NCBI GenBank assembly: GCA_900314635.1
Contig: OMVY01000004.1
Span: 212,428 to 276,427 of the forward strand
Source of the DNA: an uncultured Methanobrevibacter sp.
GTDB lineage: Archaea > Methanobacteriota > Methanobacteria > Methanobacteriales > Methanobacteriaceae
Reading direction: 5' to 3'
DNA: 64,000 nt
Shown piece after piece: positions 54,001-61,824 of this stretch (within the stretch, counting starts at the first letter, position 1; each line of letters begins with the position of its first letter). The notes beneath the pieces are model-generated. The model saw only the letters and a program-made list of their open reading frames with translations, did not search any database and was not told the DNA's origin. The translations under genes were made by a program, and so were the position numbers.

Positions 54001-56124
54001 ATAATCCTTAATGCGCAAGTCAGTATAGCCGATTTTCTTGAAATCCTCCATGGTGAATTCCACTTCAGGATCTATATGTGACAGCATGTCTTTGATAATC
54101 TTGCTGAGATATTCCTTTCTCTGGCATGTCTTGCACTTATCTTTTTTATAATCATTTGGAAGTGTTTTGCCGCAGGTTGCACATCTTGATTCATCAGATT
54201 TTTTAGAATCCTCATTGCTTGAATCAGATTGAATATTTGAATCATTAAATGATGATTCATTCTCTTTGCTTTCAATATATGAATCATTATTTTTATTATT
54301 TATATTATCCTTTCCTTTTTGATTTAAAGTGTCAATATCAATGTATATGTTTTTATTTAAATTATCCAAGAATTCATCCAATTCTTTGTAGTTCAAGCTG
54401 GTGACGATATGATTTATTATTATTGATCTGTTTTTCTTTGAGAACTTTTTATAATCCTTTTTAGAGAGCAGTCTTAACATCTCATTTTTAGACAAGAGGG
54501 TTAGTTTTTTTAGAATTGCTCTTCTTTTAGAATAAATATCCTCCAACAGATTTAATGATTTTTCCATTTCATCATCAGACAGTTCATTAAAGATGATGTC
54601 CAGTTTCTCATCCCTATTTTTCATTAATGCATAATCCAGATTATTGCTTTCAAGGATAATGTCCAATTCAGAAGAGCGCAGATTATTAATTTTATTCATA
54701 GGGATTTGTTTGTTTTTGCTTTCGATATTCTGATTTTCAGTATTGTCCTTTTTCTCTTCTTTAACATTACTTTCAGATTCAATATTTTCTTTTGTTTTGG
54801 TTTCGACATTATTTTCAGTTTCAATATTTTCTTTTGTCTTGTAAAAAAGGTCATATGGGGTGATATTCATCTTGCCTAGATAATACCAATTGGTCATTTG
54901 TGATTCTGGAATTTCTAAAATCTCACAGATTTCTTCTTTGCTTTTTCCCTCTTCGAGAAGCCTGCATGATTCTTCAATCAGTTCCTTTTTGGTTTTGACT
55001 CCTTTTGAATTGGATTCTTGGCTTTCAGATAAAGTTTTTTCTTCATTTGGTTTGGATTCTGGGCTTTCCTTTGGAGAATCACCATTTTCAGAAATTGCAG
55101 TATTTGTGCTAGAACTATCAGTATTCTCATCAGAGTCTTTTTCTCCATTTACAGACATTATTTCATTATACTGATTATAAAATACATCATAAGGAGAAAT
55201 ATTTTGTTTTCCAAGCTTCAACCAGCTGTTGATTCTATAAATATTGATGTCCAATAATTCAGAGGTTTCTTCCAATGATTTTCCTTCTTTCAATGAAGTC
55301 AAGACTTTAATCAAAGTGTCATTTAATTTTAATTTACTTTTGAAATCAGGTTCATTTTCAAGCTCTGAATTTTCTGCTTCCTTTTCTTTTTTATCCGGAT
55401 TCTTCTCCATTACATTGTTCTCATTATTCTTTTTTTCTGTAATACTTGAAGTATTGATGATCTTTGCATTATCATCTGTATTATTGGTATTTTTTGATGC
55501 ACTTGTAATACTAAAACTTTTTACTTTAATGAAAGGGGATTCTCCATCATTGTCGAATTCTATGTTAGATAAAACTTTCTTAAGATTATCTATTAGTTCA
55601 TTACCCTCGAAACCACCTAAAATAATTAAGTAATGATTTGAATCAGCATCTTCTGCAAAAACATTGAAGTTGTTTTTAAAAATAGGTATTGCTTGACTTG
55701 ATAAACTGCTCAAATCAATGCGCATGCAGGTATTTATTTGAAGTGTTTCATCATCCTTAACAAAAACCAGTTGTGATTTTTCAATTGTTTCAAAATTGAT
55801 CTCTAAAAAAAGTCTCTCTTTCAAAGCAATTACCTTGGTTTTATCGGATTTATAAAAATCATCGTCCTTACATAATCCAAAATAATATCTGTAGATGTCT
55901 TTTGATAAAAAACGTTTATCAACCCATATTGAATCTTCTTTAGGAGGCCAATGAGATTTGTCTTCAGATTCAAAATAAATGGTTGTGAATAGTTGGGGAT
56001 TATGATCTAATTCTGGATATTTCAAATAAACTTCGGTAGTTTGATTATTAAAATATTTTAAATATTTGAAAAATTTATTATCATAAGTCGAATTTTCCCA
56101 ATTTCTTTCAATGATTTTATACAT
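51064..56124 (-). CDS. Giant protein with ten HTH-like repeats and two zinc ribbons, 1686 residues
   Basis: I do not recognise the full protein. Residues ~1-205 form a distinct N-terminal domain. HTH-like repeats of ~56 residues lie at ~268-322, 378-432, 942-997, 1028-1084, 1106-1162, 1185-1241, 1252-1311, 1359-1415, 1427-1486 and 1497-1553; each reads roughly LKEGKSRKEAAKLAGIS, then WxxxG, then a Y/F-rich end. Two zinc ribbons (C648-C667 and C765-C794) each precede a winged-helix-like segment ending LQEFxLI. Residues ~485-600 are helical. Linkers are rich in Ser, Asp, Glu and Asn. The C-terminal ~75 residues are a small domain. It probably binds DNA along several turns. It follows the DndD-like modules on the same strand. 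Confidence 0.7.
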   Translation of the reverse strand: MYKIIERNWENSTYDNKFFKYLKYFNNQTTEVYLKYPELDHNPQLFTTIYFESEDKSHWPPKEDSIWVDKRFLSKDIYRYYFGLCKDDDFYKSDKTKVIALKERLFLEINFETIEKSQLVFVKDDETLQINTCMRIDLSSLSSQAIPIFKNNFNVFAEDADSNHYLIILGGFEGNELIDNLKKVLSNIEFDNDGESPFIKVKSFSITSASKNTNNTDDNAKIINTSSITEKKNNENNVMEKNPDKKEKEAENSELENEPDFKSKLKLNDTLIKVLTSLKEGKSLEETSELLDINIYRINSWLKLGKQNISPYDVFYNQYNEIMSVNGEKDSDENTDSSSTNTAISENGDSPKESPESKPNEEKTLSESQESNSKGVKTKKELIEESCRLLEEGKSKEEICEILEIPESQMTNWYYLGKMNITPYDLFYKTKENIETENNVETKTKENIESESNVKEEKKDNTENQNIESKNKQIPMNKINNLRSSELDIILESNNLDYALMKNRDEKLDIIFNELSDDEMEKSLNLLEDIYSKRRAILKKLTLLSKNEMLRLLSKKDYKKFSKKNRSIIINHIVTSLNYKELDEFLDNLNKNIYIDIDTLNQKGKDNINNKNNDSYIESKENESSFNDSNIQSDSSNEDSKKSDESRCATCGKTLPNDYKKDKCKTCQRKEYLSKIIKDMLSHIDPEVEFTMEDFKKIGYTDLRIKDYVWTLQEFDLIDKTSEDKYCLKSEDILKQHILPDSDSKSEDDNPEDEKDNVEKLSKTCSVCGKTFSISHFHKSKKSQDGYEDYCKSCKKQVKAADYAEYLLRYVKPEQEFGIDEMQKNYPAREILYGQIWSLQEFGLINQKGDNYALVDEETLRKFMDSYLQENPDEKPKMETDSKNLKQDTANEDISSSEDNDNRNEKPKKTTNTKEIGQEKDHNSIHLISKEEFDKLDKKNKDKFRKMQILINALKEGKDRKEAMKLAGVNISSVMAWNTLGSRGNELYVNFYNEYNQLVVDEDSNIDKSDKIKTEDEYKPKELHYNKLVNQKMNIVLKLLSEGKSKKIAYDAANVTPSIVSAWIRSGESGNERYVKFYEEYNKITGKKPEKTPNTNSSKYYPHKYTPERHKIIIDAIKEGKTRKDAANLAKIDLNNLQMWYQKGKNGEQPFAQYYADYTNAREYAEKQKNSKEKSEDKAFESEEIQNKLGTFIEEIKNGKTRSESAETAELSLKDISTWITKGNQGKEPYVNFAEEYKSARDYSISNILKTKEDIKSEVVDLIKKGNTLEEASKRANEGKSEKDILFWYNEGRFGNSSHQEFYYQCQEASENNEETSFSDKVGENISKSFSDEQEIAKSPDAESEITESSDEEEYGFNYSKETHKLVIEALKEGKSQDEAADAAGISAEDLNNWFVNAHSNPYYSFYMDYIALKTNAFGENEDKELAKNKDKIVVFFNAIRLGKNRKQAAKIANLNLKLINKWISKGNQGKEPYVSIANEYKEARQSATSQESDFNKKLKDEAVELIKNGKTLEEAAKLVNDGKNENDILNWYSAGKFGDKNHKEFYLQCVESSSDAEEDKKIIPEFSDDETPQKEESSKTKETYDSSQDEKTSQKEEEIETQPDEKSSLKSFVINESEDEIEILIKGIIENRDLISTLNGLKGFDECITKIVTNSVDNDKMDLLIEIKTTELNVNIIKKNLGILN

Positions 56125-56294
56125 ATAACCACCCCAAAAAGATATTAACTTATTATGATTTTATTTTTTTATAATTTGAAAAATTTAAAAAAGAATCATG
56201 CATATAATTCAAGAAAAGGTGTTGAATAAATAAATTCTTTAAATTTATAAACTGGATACTGAAAAAGAAAGAAAAAATTGAATATTGCCTTAAT

Positions 56295-56714
56295 TTAAGA
56301 CTCTTCAATATTTTCTTCAATGAATTCAATTAAATCTAAAGCCATATTGTCCAACATGGTTTTGCCATAGTCTTTAAATTCGGAATGAAGGAATTTCACA
56401 CCTGTTTTCGCATATTCTTCGGCAATAGTGAAATATTCATCTTCATCTAATAAAACATCTATGGATTGTTCTTCTTCAACTGCGATAGCCATCATAAGAT
56501 ACTTGACATTGGAATTAGCAATGGTGGATTCCCTTATCCTACCAATATTTCCTTTTCCTAATTTTGTCCTAACTCCTTCTTCTTTACCGTATGTTAAAGC
56601 TATTGCAAATAAATCGATAAGGCTCATGCCTTTAAAAGGACCTGAAGATTGTCTTAAATAATCATATAAAACCTTGTCTTCGTCGTCCCACATTATTCTT
56701 CTACCTTCAGCCAT
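56295..56714 (-). CDS. Module B partner protein, 139 residues
   Basis: The gene overlaps the upstream DndD-like gene by eight bases. FKGMSLIDLFAIALTYGKEEG (~27-47), KYLMMAIAVEEEQSIDVL and EEYAKTGVKFLHSEFKDYG align by eye with FFTVTVLIGKMIV, MTILKAVAVDESENIYIL and HEYSITGFEKLYEWYSDKD of the 157-residue protein in module A. The two are therefore paralogues, each placed directly after a DndD-like ATPase. They are not DndE by sequence. The conserved core looks mixed alpha/beta. Role unknown; the tight coupling suggests that it binds or regulates its ATPase. Confidence 0.65.
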   Translation of the reverse strand: MAEGRRIMWDDEDKVLYDYLRQSSGPFKGMSLIDLFAIALTYGKEEGVRTKLGKGNIGRIRESTIANSNVKYLMMAIAVEEEQSIDVLLDEDEYFTIAEEYAKTGVKFLHSEFKDYGKTMLDNMALDLIEFIEENIEES

Positions 56715-58686
56715 TTACAGCCACCACCTTGGATTCTTTTCCGTCTTTTGAGTTATTCCAGTCAATAACATACTCTTTTCCAACACTAGGTTGAATGGTA
56801 TTTTTAAAATCTTCAGTATATTCAGTTCCAGTCACTAAAAGAATTGTTTGTTTATTTTCTACAAAACCAGGTAAGAATTTAGCTATATTATGTCTCATGT
56901 CAACATCAAGGTTTCCAAGAGGAGTGTCCATTATAATTGGCAAATCGAATCCTGAAATGTTATGTAATGCTGACATAAAACAAAGTCCTAAAGATAATTT
57001 TTCACCATCGGATAAGTCACCAGGTCTTTCTTCCTGTCCTAGTTTATTTTTAACAAATACCTGGTAGAAATCATTTATCCTAATATCAACAAATTCATCT
57101 TCTTTCCAAATAATCTTAAGGAATTTTTCTTTAGTTAAATCCTGAATTTTGTCTCTCATTTGTTTAGACAAGCTATCAAATGTGAATTTAGCTATTTTTT
57201 CTGCTTCCTTACAGAATTGGATTTTGTTTTCATATTCCTTGGATTGAATCTCCAAACCATCTTCCTTGGTTTTTTGTTGTCTCCAAGTACCCAGATTTTT
57301 CTCATCTGATTTTATTTCTTCATCAATTCGACCGATACTTCGTTGAGCTGTGGATAATTTTTGTTCTGCTTTTTTATACTCTGATTCCAATCTGTTGATT
57401 TCATTTATAGGATTAGTAAGTAAATTAGCGCTTATTTCATTTCTTTCAAGGGATTTTTTATCAAATTCCTTGTTTAAATCAACTAATTGGTTGTTTAATT
57501 CGTAATATTCTTTTTTAAATCCTCGAATGTCCTTTAAAACACCTTCTTCAACCTTGGTTAAAATAGATGTTATTTCTTCTGATTTATCTGTCAGAGGACT
57601 TGTATTCGCAATCAATTCTTCAATGGCTTTTCTATGGGCTTCATCTTTTTTCAAATCTGCTCCGCAAATACAGGTTCCCTCTTCAAGAAGGTCTTTAAGG
57701 AAACTTAATTTAAAATCAGCTGGAATAAATTTCTTTTTCCGTGCAGAGTCTCCATAAGATAAAAAGTTGATAAATGAATAATATGATTTGATATATGGAT
57801 AATTTTCAAGAATTAAAGATTTCCTTTTGCTTTCCACTTTCTCTAGTTTTTTGTTGATATCCTCAATCTCTTTTTCTAATTCCTGATCTCTTTTAACATC
57901 AGCCTTGACTTTTTCAGAATTGTATCTGCTCATTTCATTTCTTAAGGATTTCATTTCCCTTTCAGCATTAATTATGTCCTGATTAAGCTGGATTTTTTTA
58001 GCTTCATTATTTTTAATGCTTTTTTCATATCTTTCAATCTTGTCATTTGCTTGTCCTAGCTTTGGATTAATTTGTTTTTGCTTGAAAATATACTTCTTTG
58101 TAACATTTGGAAGATTTTTGCTGAGATTTTTGACTAAATTTAGTTGAGACAACTCAAAAACAGCATCTTTAATATTTTTAGTTGTATTGTCCTGGAAGTA
58201 TTCACTCAAAAGAGCTCCGTCAAAGAAGAAGTAATTTTCTATTTTCTTAGGGATTTTTCTATCTCGCAATAATGTATTGTGCTCATAAATATCTGTTTTG
58301 CCATCTTTTGTAACTGTTGTAATAAAATTGCTGCCGAAAAAGTCTGTTTCCAGTTTATCAAAAGTTTTAGTATAGTTGATAGATCTGGAGAATTCTATTA
58401 TGTCATTTTCATCTTCGAATTCCATAGAGACTGATACGGTAATGGTTTGCCCTACTTCTGCAAGATTCGCTGCTTTATTGTTGCATAGTGACATGGAGCT
58501 GTCATCGCCATAATCGTGGATTTCTTTTCCATACAAACACCAACTTAAAGCATTTAATAAAGTAGTCTTTCCAGTACCATTATTTCCCTTGATAATTGTA
58601 AAGTTTTTTTCAGGGTCTTTAGAGAATTCAAACTCGACATCTCGGTATTGCCTGTAATTTTTAATTGAAACCTTGTTTAAAATCAT
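56707..58686 (-). CDS. DndD/SMC-like ATPase, module B
   Basis: 659 residues. It begins MILNKVSIKNYRQYRDVEFEF; Walker A is GNNGTGKTT (34-42), the signature is LSDGEKLSL (558-566) and Walker B is LPIIMDTPLGNLD (582-594). Between them are two long coiled coils separated by CICGADL (C339 and C341), a CxC hook like that of DndD proteins. This is the SMC/Rad50-type plan with globular ends joined. DndD acts in phosphorothioation systems as an ATPase, but other Dnd genes are lacking. It lies nine bases after the small gene B. Its intact signature contrasts with the module A copy. Confidence 0.85.
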   Translation of the reverse strand: MILNKVSIKNYRQYRDVEFEFSKDPEKNFTIIKGNNGTGKTTLLNALSWCLYGKEIHDYGDDSSMSLCNNKAANLAEVGQTITVSVSMEFEDENDIIEFSRSINYTKTFDKLETDFFGSNFITTVTKDGKTDIYEHNTLLRDRKIPKKIENYFFFDGALLSEYFQDNTTKNIKDAVFELSQLNLVKNLSKNLPNVTKKYIFKQKQINPKLGQANDKIERYEKSIKNNEAKKIQLNQDIINAEREMKSLRNEMSRYNSEKVKADVKRDQELEKEIEDINKKLEKVESKRKSLILENYPYIKSYYSFINFLSYGDSARKKKFIPADFKLSFLKDLLEEGTCICGADLKKDEAHRKAIEELIANTSPLTDKSEEITSILTKVEEGVLKDIRGFKKEYYELNNQLVDLNKEFDKKSLERNEISANLLTNPINEINRLESEYKKAEQKLSTAQRSIGRIDEEIKSDEKNLGTWRQQKTKEDGLEIQSKEYENKIQFCKEAEKIAKFTFDSLSKQMRDKIQDLTKEKFLKIIWKEDEFVDIRINDFYQVFVKNKLGQEERPGDLSDGEKLSLGLCFMSALHNISGFDLPIIMDTPLGNLDVDMRHNIAKFLPGFVENKQTILLVTGTEYTEDFKNTIQPSVGKEYVIDWNNSKDGKESKVVAVNG

Positions 58687-58695
58687 ATAAATCCC

Positions 58696-58863
58696 CTAAA
58701 TATATTTATCTACAATTTTATCATATTCTTTGAAATAATGTTTAAAATCTGTTTTGTCTCTTTTGTATTCTAAGAATAATATTTCTATGAGAAACTTTTT
58801 TAGCTCTTCATCACAATCAATGCCATTAATGAAATCTAAAATCTCCTTATTGATATGTGACAT
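58696..58863 (-). CDS. Module B small protein, 55 residues
   Basis: A gene shorter than usual calling limits, from ATG 58863 to TAG 58696, with a perfect GGAGGTG site upstream. The peptide begins MSHINKEILDFING and ends YDKIVDKYI. HINKEILDFINGIDCDEELKKFL aligns with RINKDIIKKIDNLNQDENIKEFL of the module A small protein, and both end with a Y-x-x-I-x-x-K-Y pattern. Small proteins of this size are annotated elsewhere beside DndD-like ATPases as DNA-modification-system-associated small proteins. Function unknown; probably an ATPase-binding helix pair. Confidence 0.7.
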   Translation of the reverse strand: MSHINKEILDFINGIDCDEELKKFLIEILFLEYKRDKTDFKHYFKEYDKIVDKYI

Positions 58864-59149
58864 AAAACACCTCCAATTTAAAAGAATTTAGTTGAAGTTA
58901 CTTTCATAATCAAAAAAAAAGATAATTTAAAAAATTAAAATATCCCCCTTATTGGCTTATGATTAATTATTAAAAGTAATATATGTTAATTTTTATGTAT
59001 TGTAAATAATATATAATTTACTAAAAAATTATTAAAAATAGGGGGAGTCTCTGGTTTTCATCAAAAAATAACTTAATAAAAAATTCTATTAATAATTTAA
59101 ACTATTAATTATAAAAAGAAAAAGAGTGGATAAAGAATAATTTTTAAAA
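58864..59149. promoter_or_regulatory. Gap between the two DndD-like modules
   Basis: 286 bases, AT-rich. It probably holds the promoter of module B. AGGGGGAGTCTCTGG at about 59040 resembles the AGGGGGGGACTGTCAC block next to the transposase remnant at 63895, so an old insertion scar is possible but weak. No gene recognised. Confidence 0.35.
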
Positions 59150-59623
59150 TTAATCATTATCCATTTTAGTATTATCATCAAATATGTCTAAGAGCACTTC
59201 AGAAATTTTTGTTTGAAAATCCATATCCTTATCAGAATACCACTCATATAACTTTTCAAAACCAGTGATAGAATATTCGTGCCATATTTTTCGCATAGCT
59301 TCATAATCTTTTAATATGTAAATATTCTCAGATTCATCAACAGCTACAGCTTTTAAAATAGTCATTTCATCCTTTGTTTTATTAACACTATATTTAATAT
59401 ACTGTTCTCCAGAATCCGGATATTCTTTTCGGTCTTTAACTATCATTTTACCTATTAATACTGTGACAGTAAAAAATTCAATATTGCCTAATGATAAAAT
59501 TTTATCTAAATTTTGATACGAACATTCTTTAAAATCATCCTTTTTGCTATAGTACACTTTAGGGATATTAATACTTTCGATATGGGTCTCTTCATATATA
59601 TCTTCTAAATCTTCAAATGACAA
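59150..59623 (-). CDS. Module A partner protein, about 157 residues
   Basis: Started at TTG 59623 because GTG 59632 lies inside the ribosome binding site GGAGTGAT; the GTG would add three residues. The protein is a paralogue of the 139-residue protein of module B, with the shared blocks described there (MTILKAVAVDESENIYIL and HEYSITGFEKLYEWYSDKD). The C-terminus SEVLLDIFDD matches DNMALDLIEFIEE loosely. The gene starts 13 bases after the stop of the module A ATPase. The family is unnamed to me, and no catalytic motif is visible. Confidence 0.65.
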   Translation of the reverse strand: MSFEDLEDIYEETHIESINIPKVYYSKKDDFKECSYQNLDKILSLGNIEFFTVTVLIGKMIVKDRKEYPDSGEQYIKYSVNKTKDEMTILKAVAVDESENIYILKDYEAMRKIWHEYSITGFEKLYEWYSDKDMDFQTKISEVLLDIFDDNTKMDND

Positions 59624-59636
59624 GCAAATCACTCCA

Positions 59637-61622
59637 TTAATCTTCTAACACATCAATAATAGTTTTTCCATTACCTTCGTCACCTGTATAATCCAAACGA
59701 TATTGTTCTCCGACATAAGGCTTAATATTTAACTTAAAGTCACCAGTATATTCGGAATTCATTACTAATAAAATCATTTGTTTGCCTTCCATGTATATAG
59801 GCAAATACTTAGCAACATCGCTTCTCATTTGATTATCTAATGATGCGATAGGGGTGTCAAGTACCAATGGCAGTATAAATCCAGACAAAGAATTAAGAGC
59901 TGCGATAAATGTCAAAGCTAAAACATTTCTACTACCTGTTGAAGGGTCGCTAGCTGAAACGATATCCCCATCTGTTTTTTCAATAGTGACATTAAAATCT
60001 TGGTCAACAATAACACGCTGATAATCTGATTTCCAATGAATAGTTTTATATGATTCTGTAACTTTTTCTCCAAGATCTTGATAAATTTTAACTGAAAGTT
60101 CATTATATAATGTCTTGGAAATATTTTTTATATCTTTGCAAAATTCCATTTTTTTGTTAAATTCATTTTTTTTACTTTCTTCGCCTTCAGCTTTTTCAAT
60201 TTCTTCTTGGTATTCATTAATCAGTTTAGGATATGCATCTAAGTTATCTTTCAATACGCCATTTTCTTCTTTTAAACTTGTAATCATATCGTCATAATTT
60301 TCGATTTTTGCATTAATTTCATCGATTTCCTCAATATCTAAGTGTTTTAACCTGAGGTTAAGACGATTAAGGAGTACTTCTTTTTGATTAAGATCTGCTT
60401 CGATTTCAGCCATTTTTTGTGCTGAATTATCAAGTTCTGAACCAAAATCTTTTGGATATCTGCTGATAATGTTTCTTGAAAGAAGTAATAAGTTTGAAAT
60501 TTCATCTTCAATACTTATTTTTTTGCCATTAGAGTTATTTTCCAAATAATTTATTAAATATTGTATATTGTTATAAGATTCACTACCTTCTTTTATTTCA
60601 TTTCCACAAACGCACTCATTACGTTTTAACAATTTTTTCAAATCTTTGACTGCAAATGGAATAAATTCCTCATCATCTGAATGAGATTCGAAATCCTCCC
60701 AGTATTCTAATTTTTTCAAAAGTTCATAAGAGAATATTTTTGAGAAATTTTTAAATATTAATGAAGCATATTTGTCTTGTTCATCTTTTAAATCATATTT
60801 TAAGGATGTCATATCATCTTCAGTTTTTTTAATATCTGCTCTTATTTCATCCACATTACCTCCATAAGAGTTTAGTTGTGCATATAAATTATTAATAGCC
60901 AATTGAAAAGATTCGATAGATTTTTTATTCTCTTCCAATGTATTTTGATCATTAATTTGACTTTCTTCAAAATTAGATAATTCTTCTTTTAACATTGCTA
61001 ACTGAGGATTTATAGTGCGGAATTGCCCTCTATAATATTGTTCCCATCTTTTAGCTTGATCATGAACATTATCTAACAAATCTAATTGATATAGTGTATG
61101 AACTCCTTTTTTTACAAAATCTTCCTCTTTATTTAAAAATTGTGTTAATTTTTCACCAGTGAATATGAAGTATTCTTGTAATGAATTGGGTAAATTTGTT
61201 TCTATATATTTTTCAGGATTTATTTCTCTAGTGCTATTTCCATCTTTTTCAACATATATTGAGAAAGTTGATTCAGAATCTTTATTTGCAGTTAAATTTC
61301 CTGTTTTGGTAAAACTCTGTTCTCGGATAATTTGAACATCATTTCCTGCATTATCTTCCATCAATATTTCAACTTTAACAACAATTTTATCATTGATATT
61401 AGCTTCTTTAATAGCTAACTTATTGCATCTGTCCTCAAGACCTTCATCTCTAAAGGGTTCTCTATCATATAAACACCAAGTTATAGCATTAATGAAACTA
61501 GTTTTTCCTGCATCATTTCGACCTTCAACTATTGTGATGTTTTTATCACCATTAGCAAATTTAATAGGTTTAGGGTCTTTATAAGGCCTGTAATTCTGTA
61601 TGTTCATTGATTTAATTATCAT
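59637..61622 (-). CDS. DndD/SMC-like ATPase, module A, with degenerate signature motif
   Basis: 661 residues from ATG 61622, preceded by AGGGAT; the longer frame starts at GTG 61637. Walker A is GRNDAGKTS (34-42), the hook is CVCGNEI (C337 and C339) and Walker B is LPLVLDTPIASLD (584-596). In place of the ABC signature it has STGSRNVLALTF (~561-572), where the module B copy has LSDGEKLSLGLCF. Long coiled coils flank the hook. The two ATPases share GFxLPxxxDTPxxxLD and EYTxDFKxxI near the end, so they are clear paralogues of the DndD type. A heterodimer with one intact signature is plausible. Confidence 0.85.
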   Translation of the reverse strand: MIIKSMNIQNYRPYKDPKPIKFANGDKNITIVEGRNDAGKTSFINAITWCLYDREPFRDEGLEDRCNKLAIKEANINDKIVVKVEILMEDNAGNDVQIIREQSFTKTGNLTANKDSESTFSIYVEKDGNSTREINPEKYIETNLPNSLQEYFIFTGEKLTQFLNKEEDFVKKGVHTLYQLDLLDNVHDQAKRWEQYYRGQFRTINPQLAMLKEELSNFEESQINDQNTLEENKKSIESFQLAINNLYAQLNSYGGNVDEIRADIKKTEDDMTSLKYDLKDEQDKYASLIFKNFSKIFSYELLKKLEYWEDFESHSDDEEFIPFAVKDLKKLLKRNECVCGNEIKEGSESYNNIQYLINYLENNSNGKKISIEDEISNLLLLSRNIISRYPKDFGSELDNSAQKMAEIEADLNQKEVLLNRLNLRLKHLDIEEIDEINAKIENYDDMITSLKEENGVLKDNLDAYPKLINEYQEEIEKAEGEESKKNEFNKKMEFCKDIKNISKTLYNELSVKIYQDLGEKVTESYKTIHWKSDYQRVIVDQDFNVTIEKTDGDIVSASDPSTGSRNVLALTFIAALNSLSGFILPLVLDTPIASLDNQMRSDVAKYLPIYMEGKQMILLVMNSEYTGDFKLNIKPYVGEQYRLDYTGDEGNGKTIIDVLED

Positions 61623-61629
61623 AATATCC

Positions 61630-61824
61630 CTATTCACAGTATTTTTCTATAATGCCTTCATAATTTGGATTTTTCTTATCAGTAGAAGAAACAGTGATAG
61701 GATCATTCCTATTTGTATACTCTTCAATTAGTGCTTCTTTTAAAAACTCTTTAATATTTTCGTCTTGATTTAAATTATCTATTTTTTTAATTATATCCTT
61801 ATTAATACGTTCTAAACCATTCAT
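61630..61824 (-). CDS. Module A small protein, 64 residues
   Basis: Start ATG 61824 overlaps the helicase stop as ATGA and has GGGGA at proper spacing; the ATG at 61836 would lie further inside the helicase gene. The peptide begins MNGLERINKDIIKKID and ends YEGIIEKYCE. It is a paralogue of the 55-residue module B protein, with an insert of about nine residues (DPITVSSTD). Its stop lies next to the start of the DndD-like ATPase, giving a tightly packed operon helicase, small protein, ATPase, partner. Confidence 0.75.
   Translation of the reverse strand: MNGLERINKDIIKKIDNLNQDENIKEFLKEALIEEYTNRNDPITVSSTDKKNPNYEGIIEKYCE

Noticed and set aside
59030..59060. Second insertion sequence end at AGGGGGAGTCTCTGG
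   Set aside because: Only the G-run and a few bases resemble the block at 63895; no transposase trace nearby.
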